This document shows positions 1-12,500 of a stretch of 64,000 bases of DNA, piece after piece. Source of the stretch: Cordia subcordata (Eukaryota > Streptophyta > Magnoliopsida > Boraginales > Cordiaceae); the NCBI GenBank assembly GCA_028554755.1, contig JAPTOF010000001.1, positions 34,987,501 through 35,051,500 of the forward strand, given 5' to 3'. The notes under the pieces were generated by a model, which did no database searches, was not told the origin of the DNA, and saw only the letters and a list, made by a program, of their open reading frames with translations. Position numbers and translations under genes: made by a program. The stretch's first letter is position 1; the number at the start of each line of letters is the position of its first letter.

Positions 1-699
1 CATAACCTAACACTGAATACTTAACTATATGAATCTCATTTAAACTCTAAGAGACAAATTACAGCTACAAAAAGCTCATCTTACGATTAAAGGTCAATTA
101 AGGGTCAAGTTGCAATATAACCATCCAACCAAAAGAACATTGCATTTGCATACAATTCCAATCCAAGTGGTAAAACATTCATAATCTTAACATCTCAAAG
201 CAATAAACCCAGAAAAGAAACACAGAAAAAGGAAAAGCAAAAAAAAAAAAAAAAAGATAGCACATTACTTTTCAACTACAATAGTAATGTTTAACTAGTA
301 GATCAAGAACAAATGAGGCAAAAAAAATAAAGAAAAAAGAAAACTCACAGACCATGTTGGTACTCTTCAATATGAAGTTTACTTTCTTTCAGCTAAAATC
401 CACCCACAAACAATGTCTCTTTTTTCTTTCTTTTTTCTTTTTTTTTTTTTTTGTGTTTGAGTGTGTGTGAGCGTGAGAGAGAGAATTTAGGGAGGGGGAT
501 GACTGGTGACCGGAGCCACCGGTGGCAAATTGACTAAACATGACACATTTTCAAAGGAGGGAGTGCACGTGGGTTTGCCGGTCACTATTGCGTTCACTTT
601 AGTTACGTGTGTCTGATATGGAATCAACATGCTACTTGCTACAGTCTGCAACAGGACCTTATATCGTCATCCTTCAGCTGCACATACTGTTATATGAAC
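1..699. other. Left edge: no confident gene; possible 5' end of a minus-strand gene
   Basis: On the minus strand, a G-box CACGTG (566-571) is followed by a CT/CA-rich, 5'-UTR-like stretch (about 440-485) and an ATG (352-354) close to a possible GT donor. If real, the gene continues left of the window. Poly-A/T tracts occur at 239-255 and 421-452. No protein can be recognised. Confidence 0.2.
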
Positions 700-1085
700 A
701 GTAAAAAATTATTATGTTTGTTTATATATATTTGTTTATCATCTACAATTATTTGTTCAATAATTTTTATATATACATCAAATATTTATCTATTATCTTA
801 CAATTATTTATTTATTGGTTATTTGTTTATTACCCTATAACTATTTGTTTATTAATTATTTATTCATTACTCTACGACTATTTGTTCACTATTATTTGTT
901 CATTACCCACAACTAATTTTTTATTACCGTATAATTATTTGTTCATTATCTCGTAACTATTTTTTCACTTATCCCATAACTATTTATTCATTGAATTTCA
1001 TATATACATCAAATATTTATTCACTACTCCACAACTATTTATTCATTGTTCTAGCACACAACTATTTATTCACTGTTCTAACACA
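700..1085. repeat. Degenerate tandem repeat, AT-rich
   Basis: About 15 imperfect copies of a 20-27 bp phrase resembling CTATTTGTTCATTACCC/TATAA run head to tail. Short open frames here are low-complexity artefacts. Similar wording (TATTCACAA, TTCACTACTC) recurs at 63,300-63,540. Confidence 0.75.
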
Positions 1086-2364
1086 TAAAAACACAAACAC
1101 ATTTGCATGTATGCATACTTGGAGGTCAAGGTGAGTTTTAAAAAGTGGATTGATCTTGGAGTGTCCAAACACCACGTGGAAGATATAGTTAGAATCGTGA
1201 CGTGAAGAAAAAGAGTTTGATAGTTGTGGCGTGACAAGATGATGCTAGAATTTTCTCCGGCATAAAAAAGAAGAAGATGGGCTTTAATAGTGAATCGACA
1301 CTTAAAAAGTTTTCTTGGACATGGTGCATATCATTACGATCAACGAAGAAATGAGAATTTTATAGTGGTATTTATTCGACGTGAAATATCAGTGGTGTCA
1401 CTAGAGAAGCAAAGAAGAAAAGAAGAGAAGAAGAGAGAGGTGAGGAGAAAGAAATTGAAGAGAGAGAAAGGAGAGAAAAGAGACGTATACCACACGCTCC
1501 TAAACTATTTTTTCTTTAATGTAAAGGAGTATGATACTCTACAAAAATACATATGATGAGAACCATGGTAAAATTTGTGGTCTGGAACTATTATATTATG
1601 CTTGAATTTATACTCACGTGTATTTCTAACTTTTTATATTGTTCTAGCATTAATGTTTATTCCATGAATAAGTTCTGATTTATTTTATTATTAATTTTAA
1701 ATTTTACTATATTTGATTTATAAACGCGATGAATAATTTACTTCATATAATTTTTATAATTATTATGATAAATTAACAATAAAATTTAATTGATAATCTT
1801 TATCAATTGAGTTCCACTAATAAATATTATGTGGAGAAAATTAAGACCACTAGCCTCGAAATTCAAAAGCTACGTCTTTTAAACAATGTCCTCTACTCAC
1901 AACCCTAACTGGAATGTCGACAACATAATAATTTATATTTTTTAAATCACTGTTTTGGTCATATTAATGTGGTCCTTTTCTAACCACTATATATAATACT
2001 CAATGTTATTATATACTGGTCTAAATTCCATGCGATGTGCAAGTACGATATATATTTTTTATTTTATACTTTATACAAATTAAAGGTCAATTGGTTTATT
2101 AAGAAATTAATTTTTCAATTTACTAAAGGCAATGGTAAAGCCAGGACCCTATGCGCAAAGGGTGCACATTTATATGTAATTTTTAATATAAATTAAAAAA
2201 TTAATTATAAAAATATAATATTTAATATAATAATTGAATCTTCACATAGTTAAGAAATATAAATAAATGGCTATTTTCATTATAAATAGAAATACTTTAT
2301 AATGTCCTACCTTGATTGCATATTTTTTAAAAAACAATGACCAAAAACTCGAATGTGAGAGCAA
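1086..2364. other. Intergenic, AT-rich, no gene seen
   Basis: The only long open frame (1,290-1,556) is a GAAGA-rich low-complexity artefact without homology that I recognise. No splice pattern or RNA gene is visible. Confidence 0.6.
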
Positions 2365-2940
2365 AGGATCGACAAACAAATGGACAAACTCGAAGGTGGA
2401 GGGAGGGCTAGATGACCTAGAGGACTTTAATAAAACCCCCTTTATCCTCGTCTCGATCTAACTGAAAAGACCTCTTGAGCCAATTTTAAGAGACAAGGAT
2501 GTAAGGGATGGACAACGAATGGACAAGCTCGAAGGTGGCGTTGGGGGGGGGGGGATAATCCAAAGGACTTTAATAAAACCCCTTTTATCAACATTTCGAT
2601 CTCCTTAAAAAGACCTCTTATCCCAAATATAAGGGACAAGGAAGTAAGCATGGAATGGAAATAAAAATATTTTTTCTCAAAATATGGATTTCAATTTTGA
2701 TTACTAGTATAATCAGGAGATTGGACAACGAATGTACAAGCTCCAAGGTGGGGGCGGGGGCGGGGGGGGGATAATCCAAAGGACTTTAATAAAGCCCCTT
2801 TTATCGACATCTCGATCTCCTTCAAAAGACCTCTTTTCCAAGATATAAGGGACAAGGAAGTAAGCATGGAATGGAAATAAAAATATTTTTTCTCAAAATT
2901 TGGACTTCAATTTTGATTATAGATATAATCAGGAGATTTT
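2365..2940. repeat. Three-unit tandem repeat with G-run cores
   Basis: Units start near 2,365, 2,507 and 2,722. Each contains GGACAA(A/G)CTCGAAGGTGG or a close variant, then AGGACTTTAATAAA(A)CCCC, a run like ATCTCGATCTCCTT, and AAGACCTCTT...GGGACAAGGA. Units 2 and 3 are about 215 bp and nearly identical. Unit 1 is shorter and diverged. Units 2 and 3 carry G-runs of 10 and 9 (2543-2553, 2755-2770). Confidence 0.85.
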
Positions 2941-3309
2941 TTTTTCTTGGTCATTTAAAAAAGAGCAAGTAGTCAAATTTAAGTAAGAAAATGTATAGGA
3001 ATTTCCATCTTAGGATTTAGAATAAGCACAAGAAGAACCAGTGGAGAATCCACGACTGAAGAAGTAGTCCAATTTAAGTAACAAATTTGAAATAAAATAT
3101 CGATTTGTTATGGATAAATTTTTAAAAGAAAAGGATAAAGTAACAATTAGAATTAAAATAAAAAATAATTTATTAAATTAAAATGAAAAATAAAGACCTC
3201 AAATTCCTCTTGTGATGCCACATGATTCCCAGGGGTTCTCTATTAGTATACATAACTAGTATTACACCCATGTAATGCATGGGGAATAATTTTTAGTTAT
3301 TATGTATAA

Positions 3310-3360
3310 GTATGAATATTGATATTCTTCATACAAATGAATATTCTTCATACAAATGAA
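3310..3360. repeat. Short tandem repeat
   Basis: ATATTCTTCATACAAATGA occurs twice in tandem with a third partial copy. The surrounding 2,941-4,450 stretch is AT-rich and I see no gene in it. Confidence 0.7.
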
Positions 3361-4450
3361 AAAAATTCATAGTCTTTTATACCTATGTTAAGATGTTTTA
3401 TCTAAATTAATGTTTTTGAAACTATCAAATTATTTATTAGATAAGTCCAAAATTAGCAAAATATTATAGTTTAATTAATAATTGAATATTGCATCTGTTA
3501 AGATAATACATGTGAGTAAACTACAAATTTTAAAAAAACCTCCTTTGAAATCACATTTTTTTAATTCATTAGCTACTACCTTTGTCGTAGACAATCATTG
3601 TCTTTAATCTCTTCCTATTTCTTACTCTTTATGCACAATATATAACAAACCATGCTAGAAAATGGTTTATCACCTCTTCCTATGTCTTATTCTTTATGTA
3701 GTAATATATGACTGACCAGGCTAAAAAATAGCTTTAGAAGATATAGGCCAACATTAGACAATGATTACCCTTGGCTAATTTTTATGTTCATGACATAACA
3801 AACTATCGATGAGATTTGTCTCTGTTGCATCTTAAAAGATAATCGTCTGTAGATAGTGTTAACAACATATGTAGTATGAACACTTCATGGGCACTGTTGC
3901 TACCTGTTCGAAAAAAAAAATTGTATAGATTTTATGTGAAAGTATAAACAACAATACACCTCATACAAATAATTAACTAATAATTTTCTAAACTTGTACT
4001 AATATTGCACTTATATATATCTACACACACACACATATACTCATAAATTTTTTTTGTGTATATGTCTGATATGAATGGAATGAATCCAAAATCCAAAAAA
4101 AGAAAAAAGCTCAATCACTGGATACTACATATTAAAAGATAGTACATACAAATAAATTACAAATTCTGAAAAGTTTCTTTAAAAACCATTTCTTATAATT
4201 CTTCTACTTTTACCTTTGTAGTTGCCAATTAATATCGTATTTTTGTTAAAATAAAAGTATGTAACAATCAACTAATGATTTACTCTTATTTTAATTCAAC
4301 ATTATTTATTCGAATTTAAATTATGGGTTTGTTAGAAAGCAAAAAAAAATAACAGATTTATAATAAGTATGCAGTTATCTTGGTTAGAAAATAATGTAAT
4401 TCTAATTTATACTCAATCATCTCATCTCATAAGTACGGATTGAAAAACTT

Positions 4451-4905
4451 AACCCCATGTTTTGATTAAAAAAAATGGAAGGAAGCGAATAGATTTAGAG
4501 GAATTCTTAAATCCCTTCCTTTCTTTCGGAAGGAAGGATAAGGAGAGATGTGGTTGAGGAGAGATATGATCTATCCTTCTAAAACCCTTAAAACGGCACC
4601 TTCCAATTTTTGGGAGAATTGGAGGGGAAGGAAATGATTTTTCTTGTAATGACTTTTTTATTCTTCTCTTTATGTTTAAACATAAATTTAGAAAAGGTTA
4701 TAGAGGTCCATTTTAATATAAAATCCATCCATCCTTCATTTCCTTCCTAATCCAAACAAGATAAATTTACAATCTTTTATGAGTCTTTCCTTTATAAAAA
4801 TTTTTCAATCCAAATAAGAATTAATCTTTTTCACAGCTTTCTTTTATAATTCTCTCCTTCCCTTTCCTTTATTAAACTCTCCCTTCTGAATCCAAACATA
4901 GTGTA
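4451..4905. mobile_element. Probable MITE (about 455 bp)
   Basis: AACCCCATGTTTTGATT at the left and AATCCAAACATAGTG at the right form imperfect inverted termini. The interior carries inverted AAGGAAGG/CCTTCCTT tracts. The boundary is uncertain and there is no coding capacity. Confidence 0.45.
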
Positions 4906-5090
4906 AGTGTCAATCCAAAAAACTTCTATTGCTTGAATATTTAATTGTAAACTATATATCTGAAAACTTATCGATTAAATTTGAATTTTGGGTTTATTAG
5001 AATAAAAAAAATTCAGTTATAATTATAAACATATTACGTTAGTAATTAATGAAATCAATATGATTAATAAATTTTATATGAATATATGTT

Positions 5091-5949
5091 TATTACAAAA
5101 AATATGAAGAATAGGCAGTGATTTTTAGTTAAACCGCCGCTGATGTATAGATTGCATACCGCTAGTTATAAACCCCTTTTCCGCCGACTATAAAGTTGTT
5201 GGCAATAATAGGCTATTTTGGCAGCAGCTTGAAACCGTAGTGTGCAGCTTATGTCAAAATTAAAAAAAAAAAATTAAAATTAAATTATTTTTAAAAATGA
5301 AACAATTCAAAATTTTGAAAAAAAAAAAAAAAAAGGTTCTTGGTGGCAGTTTGGAATGACCAACGTTAAATTGGGAAAAAAAAAAAAAAGAATAGATATC
5401 ACCTTAGAAAACTTCATAGATGGGTCAAACTCTAGACTTCCTGCTTTATTTAATTCCATAACCATATAATCCACTATTCAAGCTAAGAATTCATTTGTTG
5501 ATATGTCAACAAAAATATATTTATAGAATTACCAAAACTGTCACAAGGTACAAAAATAGGTGCCTATATGCATTTTTTATTGTTTAAAAAAATAAATTAT
5601 GTCATTATAGGCGGCAATCTTAAAAAAGTCACCACCGATGCCCATGTTTTTGTTATTTTAGAACATAAATTTTACATTTTTCGTTATCTAAAAGAATTGT
5701 ACCATTATAGGCTACGGTTTTAGAAAAACCGCTACCTATTCGAGTTTTTATTGTATTAAAAAATAAATTGAACCACTATAGACAATAGTTTTCTAGAAAA
5801 TACCACCTACATTTACATATAGCGGTTATTTTCTAGGGAAACTGTTGCCTATTTTAGCATTTAGCGGCAGTTCAAAAAAACTGTTGTTAGAGAAGCATAG
5901 GCACGGTTTTTACTATTATTAACATATTATTAGTTTTTTTTTTGTAATG
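5091..5949. mobile_element. Non-autonomous CACTA-like element with GCGGTTTT subterminal repeats
   Basis: Ends TATTACAAAAAAT and TTTTTTTTTTGTAATG are inverted. The body holds a series of short inverted motifs, such as AAACCGCCGC, CATTATAGGCGGCAATC, GGCTACGGTTTTAGAAAAACCGC, TATAGCGGTTATT and TTAGCGGCAG, roughly 70-110 bp apart. CACTA (En/Spm) elements show this subterminal layout. No transposase reading frame is present, and the termini are not the canonical CACTA, so the superfamily is inferred. Confidence 0.45.
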
Positions 5950-6228
5950 GTTATAGATTGTAATTAAAATTGGGTAACTTGTTTATATTTAATATAGTTT
6001 CTTTTACTTGTTAGGTGGATAAGGAAGTGAGCCTAAAAATTAAATCTTGAAAACAATGATCGAGACACATTTTTACATATAATAATTATATCATATACTC
6101 AAAAAATTAATGTTAATGGTAATTAGTTTGAAAGAGTTTTATTAGAAATATATAACTATTAATTTTGATCCACTAAGTTTATAGCCGAATATTTTTTAAA
6201 ACTTTTTGTCCAACTTTTTTTAGGGTAA

Positions 6229-6730
6229 GAAAATTATAGAATTGACGTGTCTCCAGATAATCATATTAGTAGTAATCAATGAAATGAATATTGCTTAAAC
6301 AAATTTTATGTTAGCACATGTTATAGACTTATTTAACCTTTTCATGAAAAAAACTAGAGCTAACATGTGTCTCTAGATTATCCTACTTTTATAAATATAG
6401 ATTATTTTTCAGTTAATATTATATTATAATAGTAATCTATGAAAAATATATTGTTTAACAAAATTTCATGTTAGTACATGTTATGAATTATATTTAACTT
6501 TTTTGGAAAAAAAATCTTGAGTTCACACGTGTCTCCAGACTAAAGTAATTTAATAAATGTAGATTATTTTTAGTTAGTATTATATTGTAATAGCAATGAA
6601 TAAAATGAATATTGTTTTAAAAAAATTATGTTTGTATATATTAGAAATTATATTTAACTTTTTCAAGAAAAAATCTAGAGTGGACACTTGTATCCAAACT
6701 ATCCTAATTTTATGTTTATATATATGTAAA
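6229..6730. repeat. Tandem repeat, about 160-bp period
   Basis: The phrase GTGTCTCCAGA or a variant recurs near 6,248, 6,367, 6,529 and 6,688. Each is followed by TATAGATTATTTTTAGTTA-like text, ATGAATATTG, ATGTTAGTACATGTTA and TATTTAACTTTTTC. The last three intervals are consistent with one unit; the first copy is shortened. Confidence 0.75.
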
Positions 6731-7359
6731 TAAATGATGATATTTTGTAAATTGGCTTGTAAATTATTATTTTGGTAGACCTTTTAGTTTTGGAATGATT
6801 ACTGAGATTCCATAACAATTGTGTCATTTGTTGAGACCGGATAAGGGAATGCTTCCTTCTCCGCAGATGTCATATAATCGGCCTTAGGCTTCTCATAGAA
6901 CAAAACAAAATGACACTTATTTCCTATATAAAATTATTACGTTGTCAATTAGATCTCAATGAATGCACTAGATTCTATCTTATTACCCAAGGTAGATTTA
7001 TATTTCTCTTACACTATTATTATCTATACCTCTAGCTATTATGTCAACTGCCATCTAAAGAGTTGCATTTCCCTCCGTATCTACTTAATTAATGTGGAGC
7101 CACGCAAATGGCATCATTAGCATTGGATTGATGGTAATGTTGTAAGGAATGGATGATTGCGATAGATAAAGTTCAAGGCATGGGTATCAATACTTGTTGC
7201 TTGATCCGAAAGTTGCGTGTGTTGTATATGAAAGTTGTAAGATAGGAGAAAAAAGAAAAATGATACGAAGCTATATTAAAGATAGTAGTTTCCCTATTAT
7301 AAGTGCAAATAGATTTTTGGAAACGCTATTCCCAAAATACAATGCCTATCACTAGAATT

Positions 7360-8010
7360 TAATAAAATTGTTTGGGCAGAAATCGTTGGACCTAAGAAGG
7401 TCCATAGTTACGTTCGGGTCAATGCCCAGTTTGTTGGGCCATATGTTAGGGAACCTAGGATTAAGGCCCAGAGTCCCAATGGGTAACGATCACCCTATGC
7501 TTCTAGAATAGGGGAACATGGTCGTGATTTGAGATCAAGCTGATCTTTCCTAAGATATGTACAAGGGATGATGTACATGACCTACTCTGATAAAGCTAAG
7601 CACGACAACTAGCACGGTAGACTAGAATGCCTCGGAACTTGATGTTGCATGGGACTCTTCTTTCCACACTGGAGGCTATAAAAGGGTGGCTCACCAGCAA
7701 GAAAGAGGCATCACCTACACGCCTAAGCCTACCCTACATACCACGGTTTGCTCTAAAATCAGTCCAGTAATTATTTTCACTTCACATTCCTCAACAACCT
7801 GATACTAACATGAGTGTCGGAGTACCATCTAATACTGACTTGAGGGTCGGAGTATCTTTGGTCGGCACCACACCGTCGGAGTATCTTTGGTTATACTGAC
7901 TTGAGTGTAGGAGTATCGTCGGAGTATCTTTGGTCGGCACCACACCGTCGGAGTATCGCTTAAGTATCAGAGTATCTTTGACCAGTACCACACCATGTCA
8001 AGGGTTTCAG
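7360..8010 (+). mobile_element. LTR-like retrotransposon remnant with internal repeats
   Basis: A TATA-like GGCTATAAAAGGG (about 7,675-7,687) is followed by a leader of the kind seen in plant Ty3 LTRs, and then a tandem block. At 7,800-7,990 the phrases GACTTGAG(G/T)GT(C/A)GGAGTA and CGGAGTATCTTTGGTCGGCACCACACCGT recur. No gag-pol or partner LTR was found. Exact ends cannot be set. Confidence 0.45.
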
Positions 8011-8107
8011 CGCTTATCTCGCCTCTCGATTTTCCAGGTTATTGGAGCCCAATTAATTTCATCCGTAATTGTAGAAAACCATCCTCTACAAAAGTTACAC
8101 TCCTTGT

Positions 8108-8395
8108 ATACTATGAACTAGCAACCTGACTCGAGATATATTATGAAGAAGAATTGAGAGAAAACAATTCACACATTTTTCATCATCATCTGACTATTTA
8201 TAGACAGCTTATGTGCCAATTAACAATGCAAGGTGACTCTTCACATTGAATGCAAACGAGAAAAATAAAAGTTCCAAGGAGCAATTGCAACTCTTGGAAT
8301 AAGCAACCTTTTTAAAGAAAGCGTTAGAAAAGTTTTAAAATATGCAAGATAACCACCACTGTCCACACAACCGTAACTGCAACATATATATTATT
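8108..8395 (-). mobile_element. Possible LTR fragment
   Basis: On the minus strand a TATA-like GTCTATAAATAGTC (about 8,191-8,204) precedes a leader-like stretch. It could be a Ty1-copia LTR, but ends and coding parts are missing. Confidence 0.2.
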
Positions 8396-9453
8396 ATTTA
8401 TTATTTTTAGATAATATTATATTATATATGCTCATTGATGTTCCATATTTGTCCTTAATTTTTTTTTATTTCTTATTTTCTAGTTTTTAATTTTTTTACT
8501 TTATAAAGTAAAGCTAAACAAATTATGTTATAAGTCTAAATGAGGGTATTTTGTTAAAAGTATTACAAATTCTACCTTTTGATATCCATACATACAAGAA
8601 AGGAGAGTGTAACGTACTCTCCGTTAATTTAGATAGAAAAAGTTAAAGTTAAAGATTATGTGTTACTATTAAAAAGTACAAGGGGTAATAAGATATGTTT
8701 TAAACCATAAATAATAAGTTGTTACTTATACAAACAATACAAGAGTAATGTGTATTTTACCCATCAAACTTTATAATTATATATATAAGTTATTTATATA
8801 TATCGTGATTGGTTTGTACCAGTACAAATGCACGGACTCTACCCTAATAACACATAATTTAACGATCATAAAAGTATTGTTTTTTAAACTGAAGCTTTAT
8901 TTCATCTTTTGGTTAAAAATGCTGATAATTTTAAAGTACATAAATTGCTCAATCTTTGAATGTACTCTTTGTTTCATGAATGAACTTTTGTTCCTCTGGA
9001 ACCCTCCCAAAAAGATACTATTCTAACAATGATTTTCAACAACAAAAAGTACACAATGACATTGAAAATCAATTCAACAACTCTTTGGGGGGAAAAAAAC
9101 CAATAGAAAAAAGCAAAAAATACCAAAAAAAAAAAATTCAACAACTCAAAGAAAATACACCAAAACCGCCCACTTCGCATTTGGAAGCGGACAACCTCGT
9201 AAACAGTGTCATCAACTAACCTTTTAGATCCGCATTGTCAATCTTTGGCAACTCCTTTTTTTGCCATCTGCTTCTGTCTCCCCTCTCAAGTGCCACCAAT
9301 CTCTCATCTCTGTTACAAGCACACACTCATGCACACACAATATCGCAAGAGTTATACCGGTACCAAACTCTTTAACATGTCATAAAAACAAAAACAGGCT
9401 TGCATGTAAACAATAATCTTTCTTTCTTTCAGATAATATATATATACATACAC
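8396..9453. other. SPS upstream region
   Basis: AT-rich spacer with no gene, leading into the SPS promoter. CT/CA-rich text at 9,240-9,330 lies just before the TATA-proximal region. No specific regulatory box is claimed. Confidence 0.5.
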
Positions 9454-9463
9454 TATATAAATA
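9454..9463 (+). promoter_or_regulatory. TATA box of the SPS gene
   Basis: TATATAAATA lies 69 nt before the SPS start codon. This predicts transcription starting near 9485 and a short 5' UTR of about 45-50 nt. Further TA-rich runs sit just upstream (9434-9445) and downstream (9469-9475), so the exact element is inferred. Confidence 0.5.
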
Positions 9464-9531
9464 GCTTGTATATAAAGAATGTGTTTGTTTGTTGTTGGGA
9501 GTTTTTAGTGAAGTGATCACAGCAAAAAACA

Positions 9532-12500
9532 ATGGCTGGAAATGAGTGGATAAATGGTTACTTAGAGGCCATACTGGATAGTGGAGCAGCAGCCATAGAT
9601 GATCACAAGCCAACCCAAGTGAATTTGAGGGAAAGGGGCCATTTTAATCCCACCAAGTATTTTGTTGAAGAAGTGGTGACAGGAGTTGATGAGAGTGATC
9701 TGCACAGGACATGGATCAAGGTTGTGGCCACCAGGAACACAAGGGAGAGGAGCTCAAGGCTTGAAAACATGTGCTGGCGTATCTGGCACCTTACCCGCAA
9801 GCAGAAGCAGGTTTTCTTCTTCGTTATTCATTCCATATCTACTGTGTTTTGTGTATTTTGTTATGCACCGCTTTCACACGCACATATTGTGTGTAAATTG
9901 TTCCGAACCCTATGATTTATGATAAGTGCATGTTAGTTGTAGTTTCAAAGTAGGTGCATGATAGCGCACCCAAAGAGTAGGCAAGAGTCCTCTTGTGGTT
10001 GTAAAAAAAATATAACACATATGCCCCTGAGAGGGGGGTGTCCGAGCCTATTTTGAAACTATAGGAAAACATACACTTATGATGAACTATAGGGGACTCG
10101 GTGCAATTTATCCTATATGTATGTGAGTGAGTGAGTGGAAGTGATGATAGATTGAGCAGCCTTGAGATAGTCATGAATAATTGTTCATTTGTATCAAGCT
10201 TAATAATTGTTCTCCGTTTGGTTTTCATGTGTGCAAGCATATACATGATATATTTGGATACATTGATGAGTAGTTTTGGCTCATTTGATAAAAAATTCTA
10301 GATTCGTCGCTGCAGACAAGGATTTATCAAATCTTATCTCTTTTCTCAAACACACGCACAAACACATATGATGCTGATAATAAGTGTCTTGTTGTCTAAT
10401 TATTGATTTGCTTGTTTGGGTTTTTCTTTGGCTATTAATCAGTAATAGCATTTGATAAATAAACTTTAATTAATAAAGTTCCTTGATATATATGTTCTGA
10501 GGAAACAATTGATTGGCTTGGTAGACTATTTTTGTGCACTTGGATTTTAGAGTCGCACAGAGTGGATGATGATGCCTGTGAATGAAGTAGTGGGGAGTCT
10601 GTATCAGCATTCTGATGATTCATACGAAAAATCTAGTAGAAAAGAATAAAAACAGAAAAAGTTTTAGTCCACAGGAAAAGGGCTGCTCGAGAATATCCCG
10701 CTATGCCCAGGATCTGAAAAAGATTTTGAGCCACTTGGGATTTGGCATCAGTATATAGCAGAATAGTTATATGTGCTATCTTGGAGAATGCAGACTAACT
10801 TCGTGACTTCTCTAACCACATGGATGAGTCATGTGTGATCAGTTTCATGAAACCACTTCCCCAAAAGAAATGAAAAGGAAAAAGGTAGATGTGAACCATC
10901 AAACACCAGAAATATCTTCAGACTAATCATAGGTCACATGGAGATCATCTGGATCATACTTTTCCTTTATTTTCCTTTATTAGTTGCAAGCCAGTAAACA
11001 AAATATATGCTCTACAGATTCGTTAGAAAATTCAAGGGGTGTGCATAGGAGAATATTCATTTATATGGAAATTTGTTTCGTCTAAGTGGCTGATCACCCA
11101 TGTACTCTTAAGTACCAGACTAACAGAGTTTGAAAGGGAAAAGTTCGTGTAGCTGATAACCAATGTACAAGTAGATAGTATCTCTTTCTAATAAGTGCCC
11201 TCTTCTCGTGAAATTCGCTTGCCACTTTTAGTCATCCCACTTGCTAAATTGAAGAGCAAGGGTGTTATTAAGCAACAGTATTATTTCGAAGTTGGTTGAG
11301 TTCACCTTCCACACAGTCTGTTTGTTAGACTACATATCAAACGTAATCTTGCTCTTCTTAATGATTTCGTCTTCTTTTCCTCTAATAGTTGGAATGTGAA
11401 CATTTGCAACGGTTAGCAAACCGCAGATTTGAACGAGAGCAGGGACACAGGGATGCCACTGAAGACATGTCAGAAGACTTATCTGAAGGTGAGAAGGGTG
11501 ATTTTCCAGGAGGAAAATTATCTATGGACAGCCCAAGGAAGAAGGTTCCACGAGACTGCAACTTGGAAGTATGGTCAGACAGTAACAAGGAGAAGAAGCT
11601 TTATATTGTCCTTATTAGGTACAATCATCTTCTAAAGTCTGAAGAATTTCCCAAGTGGTGATCAGGCTAACACTTTGTTGAGTTGACGGTCTTTAGTATA
11701 TATCTCTCTCTATATTATACTTTTAATGCAATCAAGTGCTATTAGGATTGAAATTACTTACAACGAATATTTATAACTGAATCACTACTGGGATCATGAT
11801 CAGTTTGCATGGTCTGGTGCGTGGGGAAAATATGGAACTTGGTCGTGATTCTGATACAGGTGGACAGGTAAAGTAAGCACTCTCTATTGAAGAAGAATGA
11901 AGACTTTTAGCGCATTCCTTCTAATCTTATTGGTAAATAACTATTTATATCACATACCAGATTAAGTATGTTGTAGAGCTTGCACGGGCACTTGCAAAGA
12001 TGCCAGGTGTATATAGGGTAGATCTCTTCACTCGGCAAGTTTCAGCACCTGACGTCGGTTGGAGCTATGGTGAGCCTACAGAGATGCTTACCACAGGGGC
12101 AGAAGATGAAGATGACACTGATCTGGGAGAAAGCAGCGGAGCTTACATCATACGAATTCCGTTTGGTCCTCGTGACAAGTACCTTAAAAAGGAACTATTG
12201 TGGCCCCATATTCAGGAGTTTGTTGATGGAGCACTTGCTCATATTGTCAATATGTCAAAGGCTTTGGGTGAACAAATTGGTGGCGGACAACCTGTCTGGC
12301 CATATGTAATTCACGCTCACTATGCAGATGCAGGGGATAGTGCTGCTCTTCTCTCAGGTGCTTTAAATGTTCCGATGGTCCTAACCGGGCACTCGCTTGG
12401 TAGAAACAAGCTGGAACAGCTTCTCAAGCAAGGAAGGCAATCTAAAGAGGATATTAATTCAACATATAGGATCATGAGAAGGATAGAAGCAGAGGAGCTT

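Noticed and set aside
1290..1556. 88-codon ORF near the left end
   Set aside because: GAAGA/GAGA low-complexity sequence gives a Lys/Glu/Arg-rich artefact.
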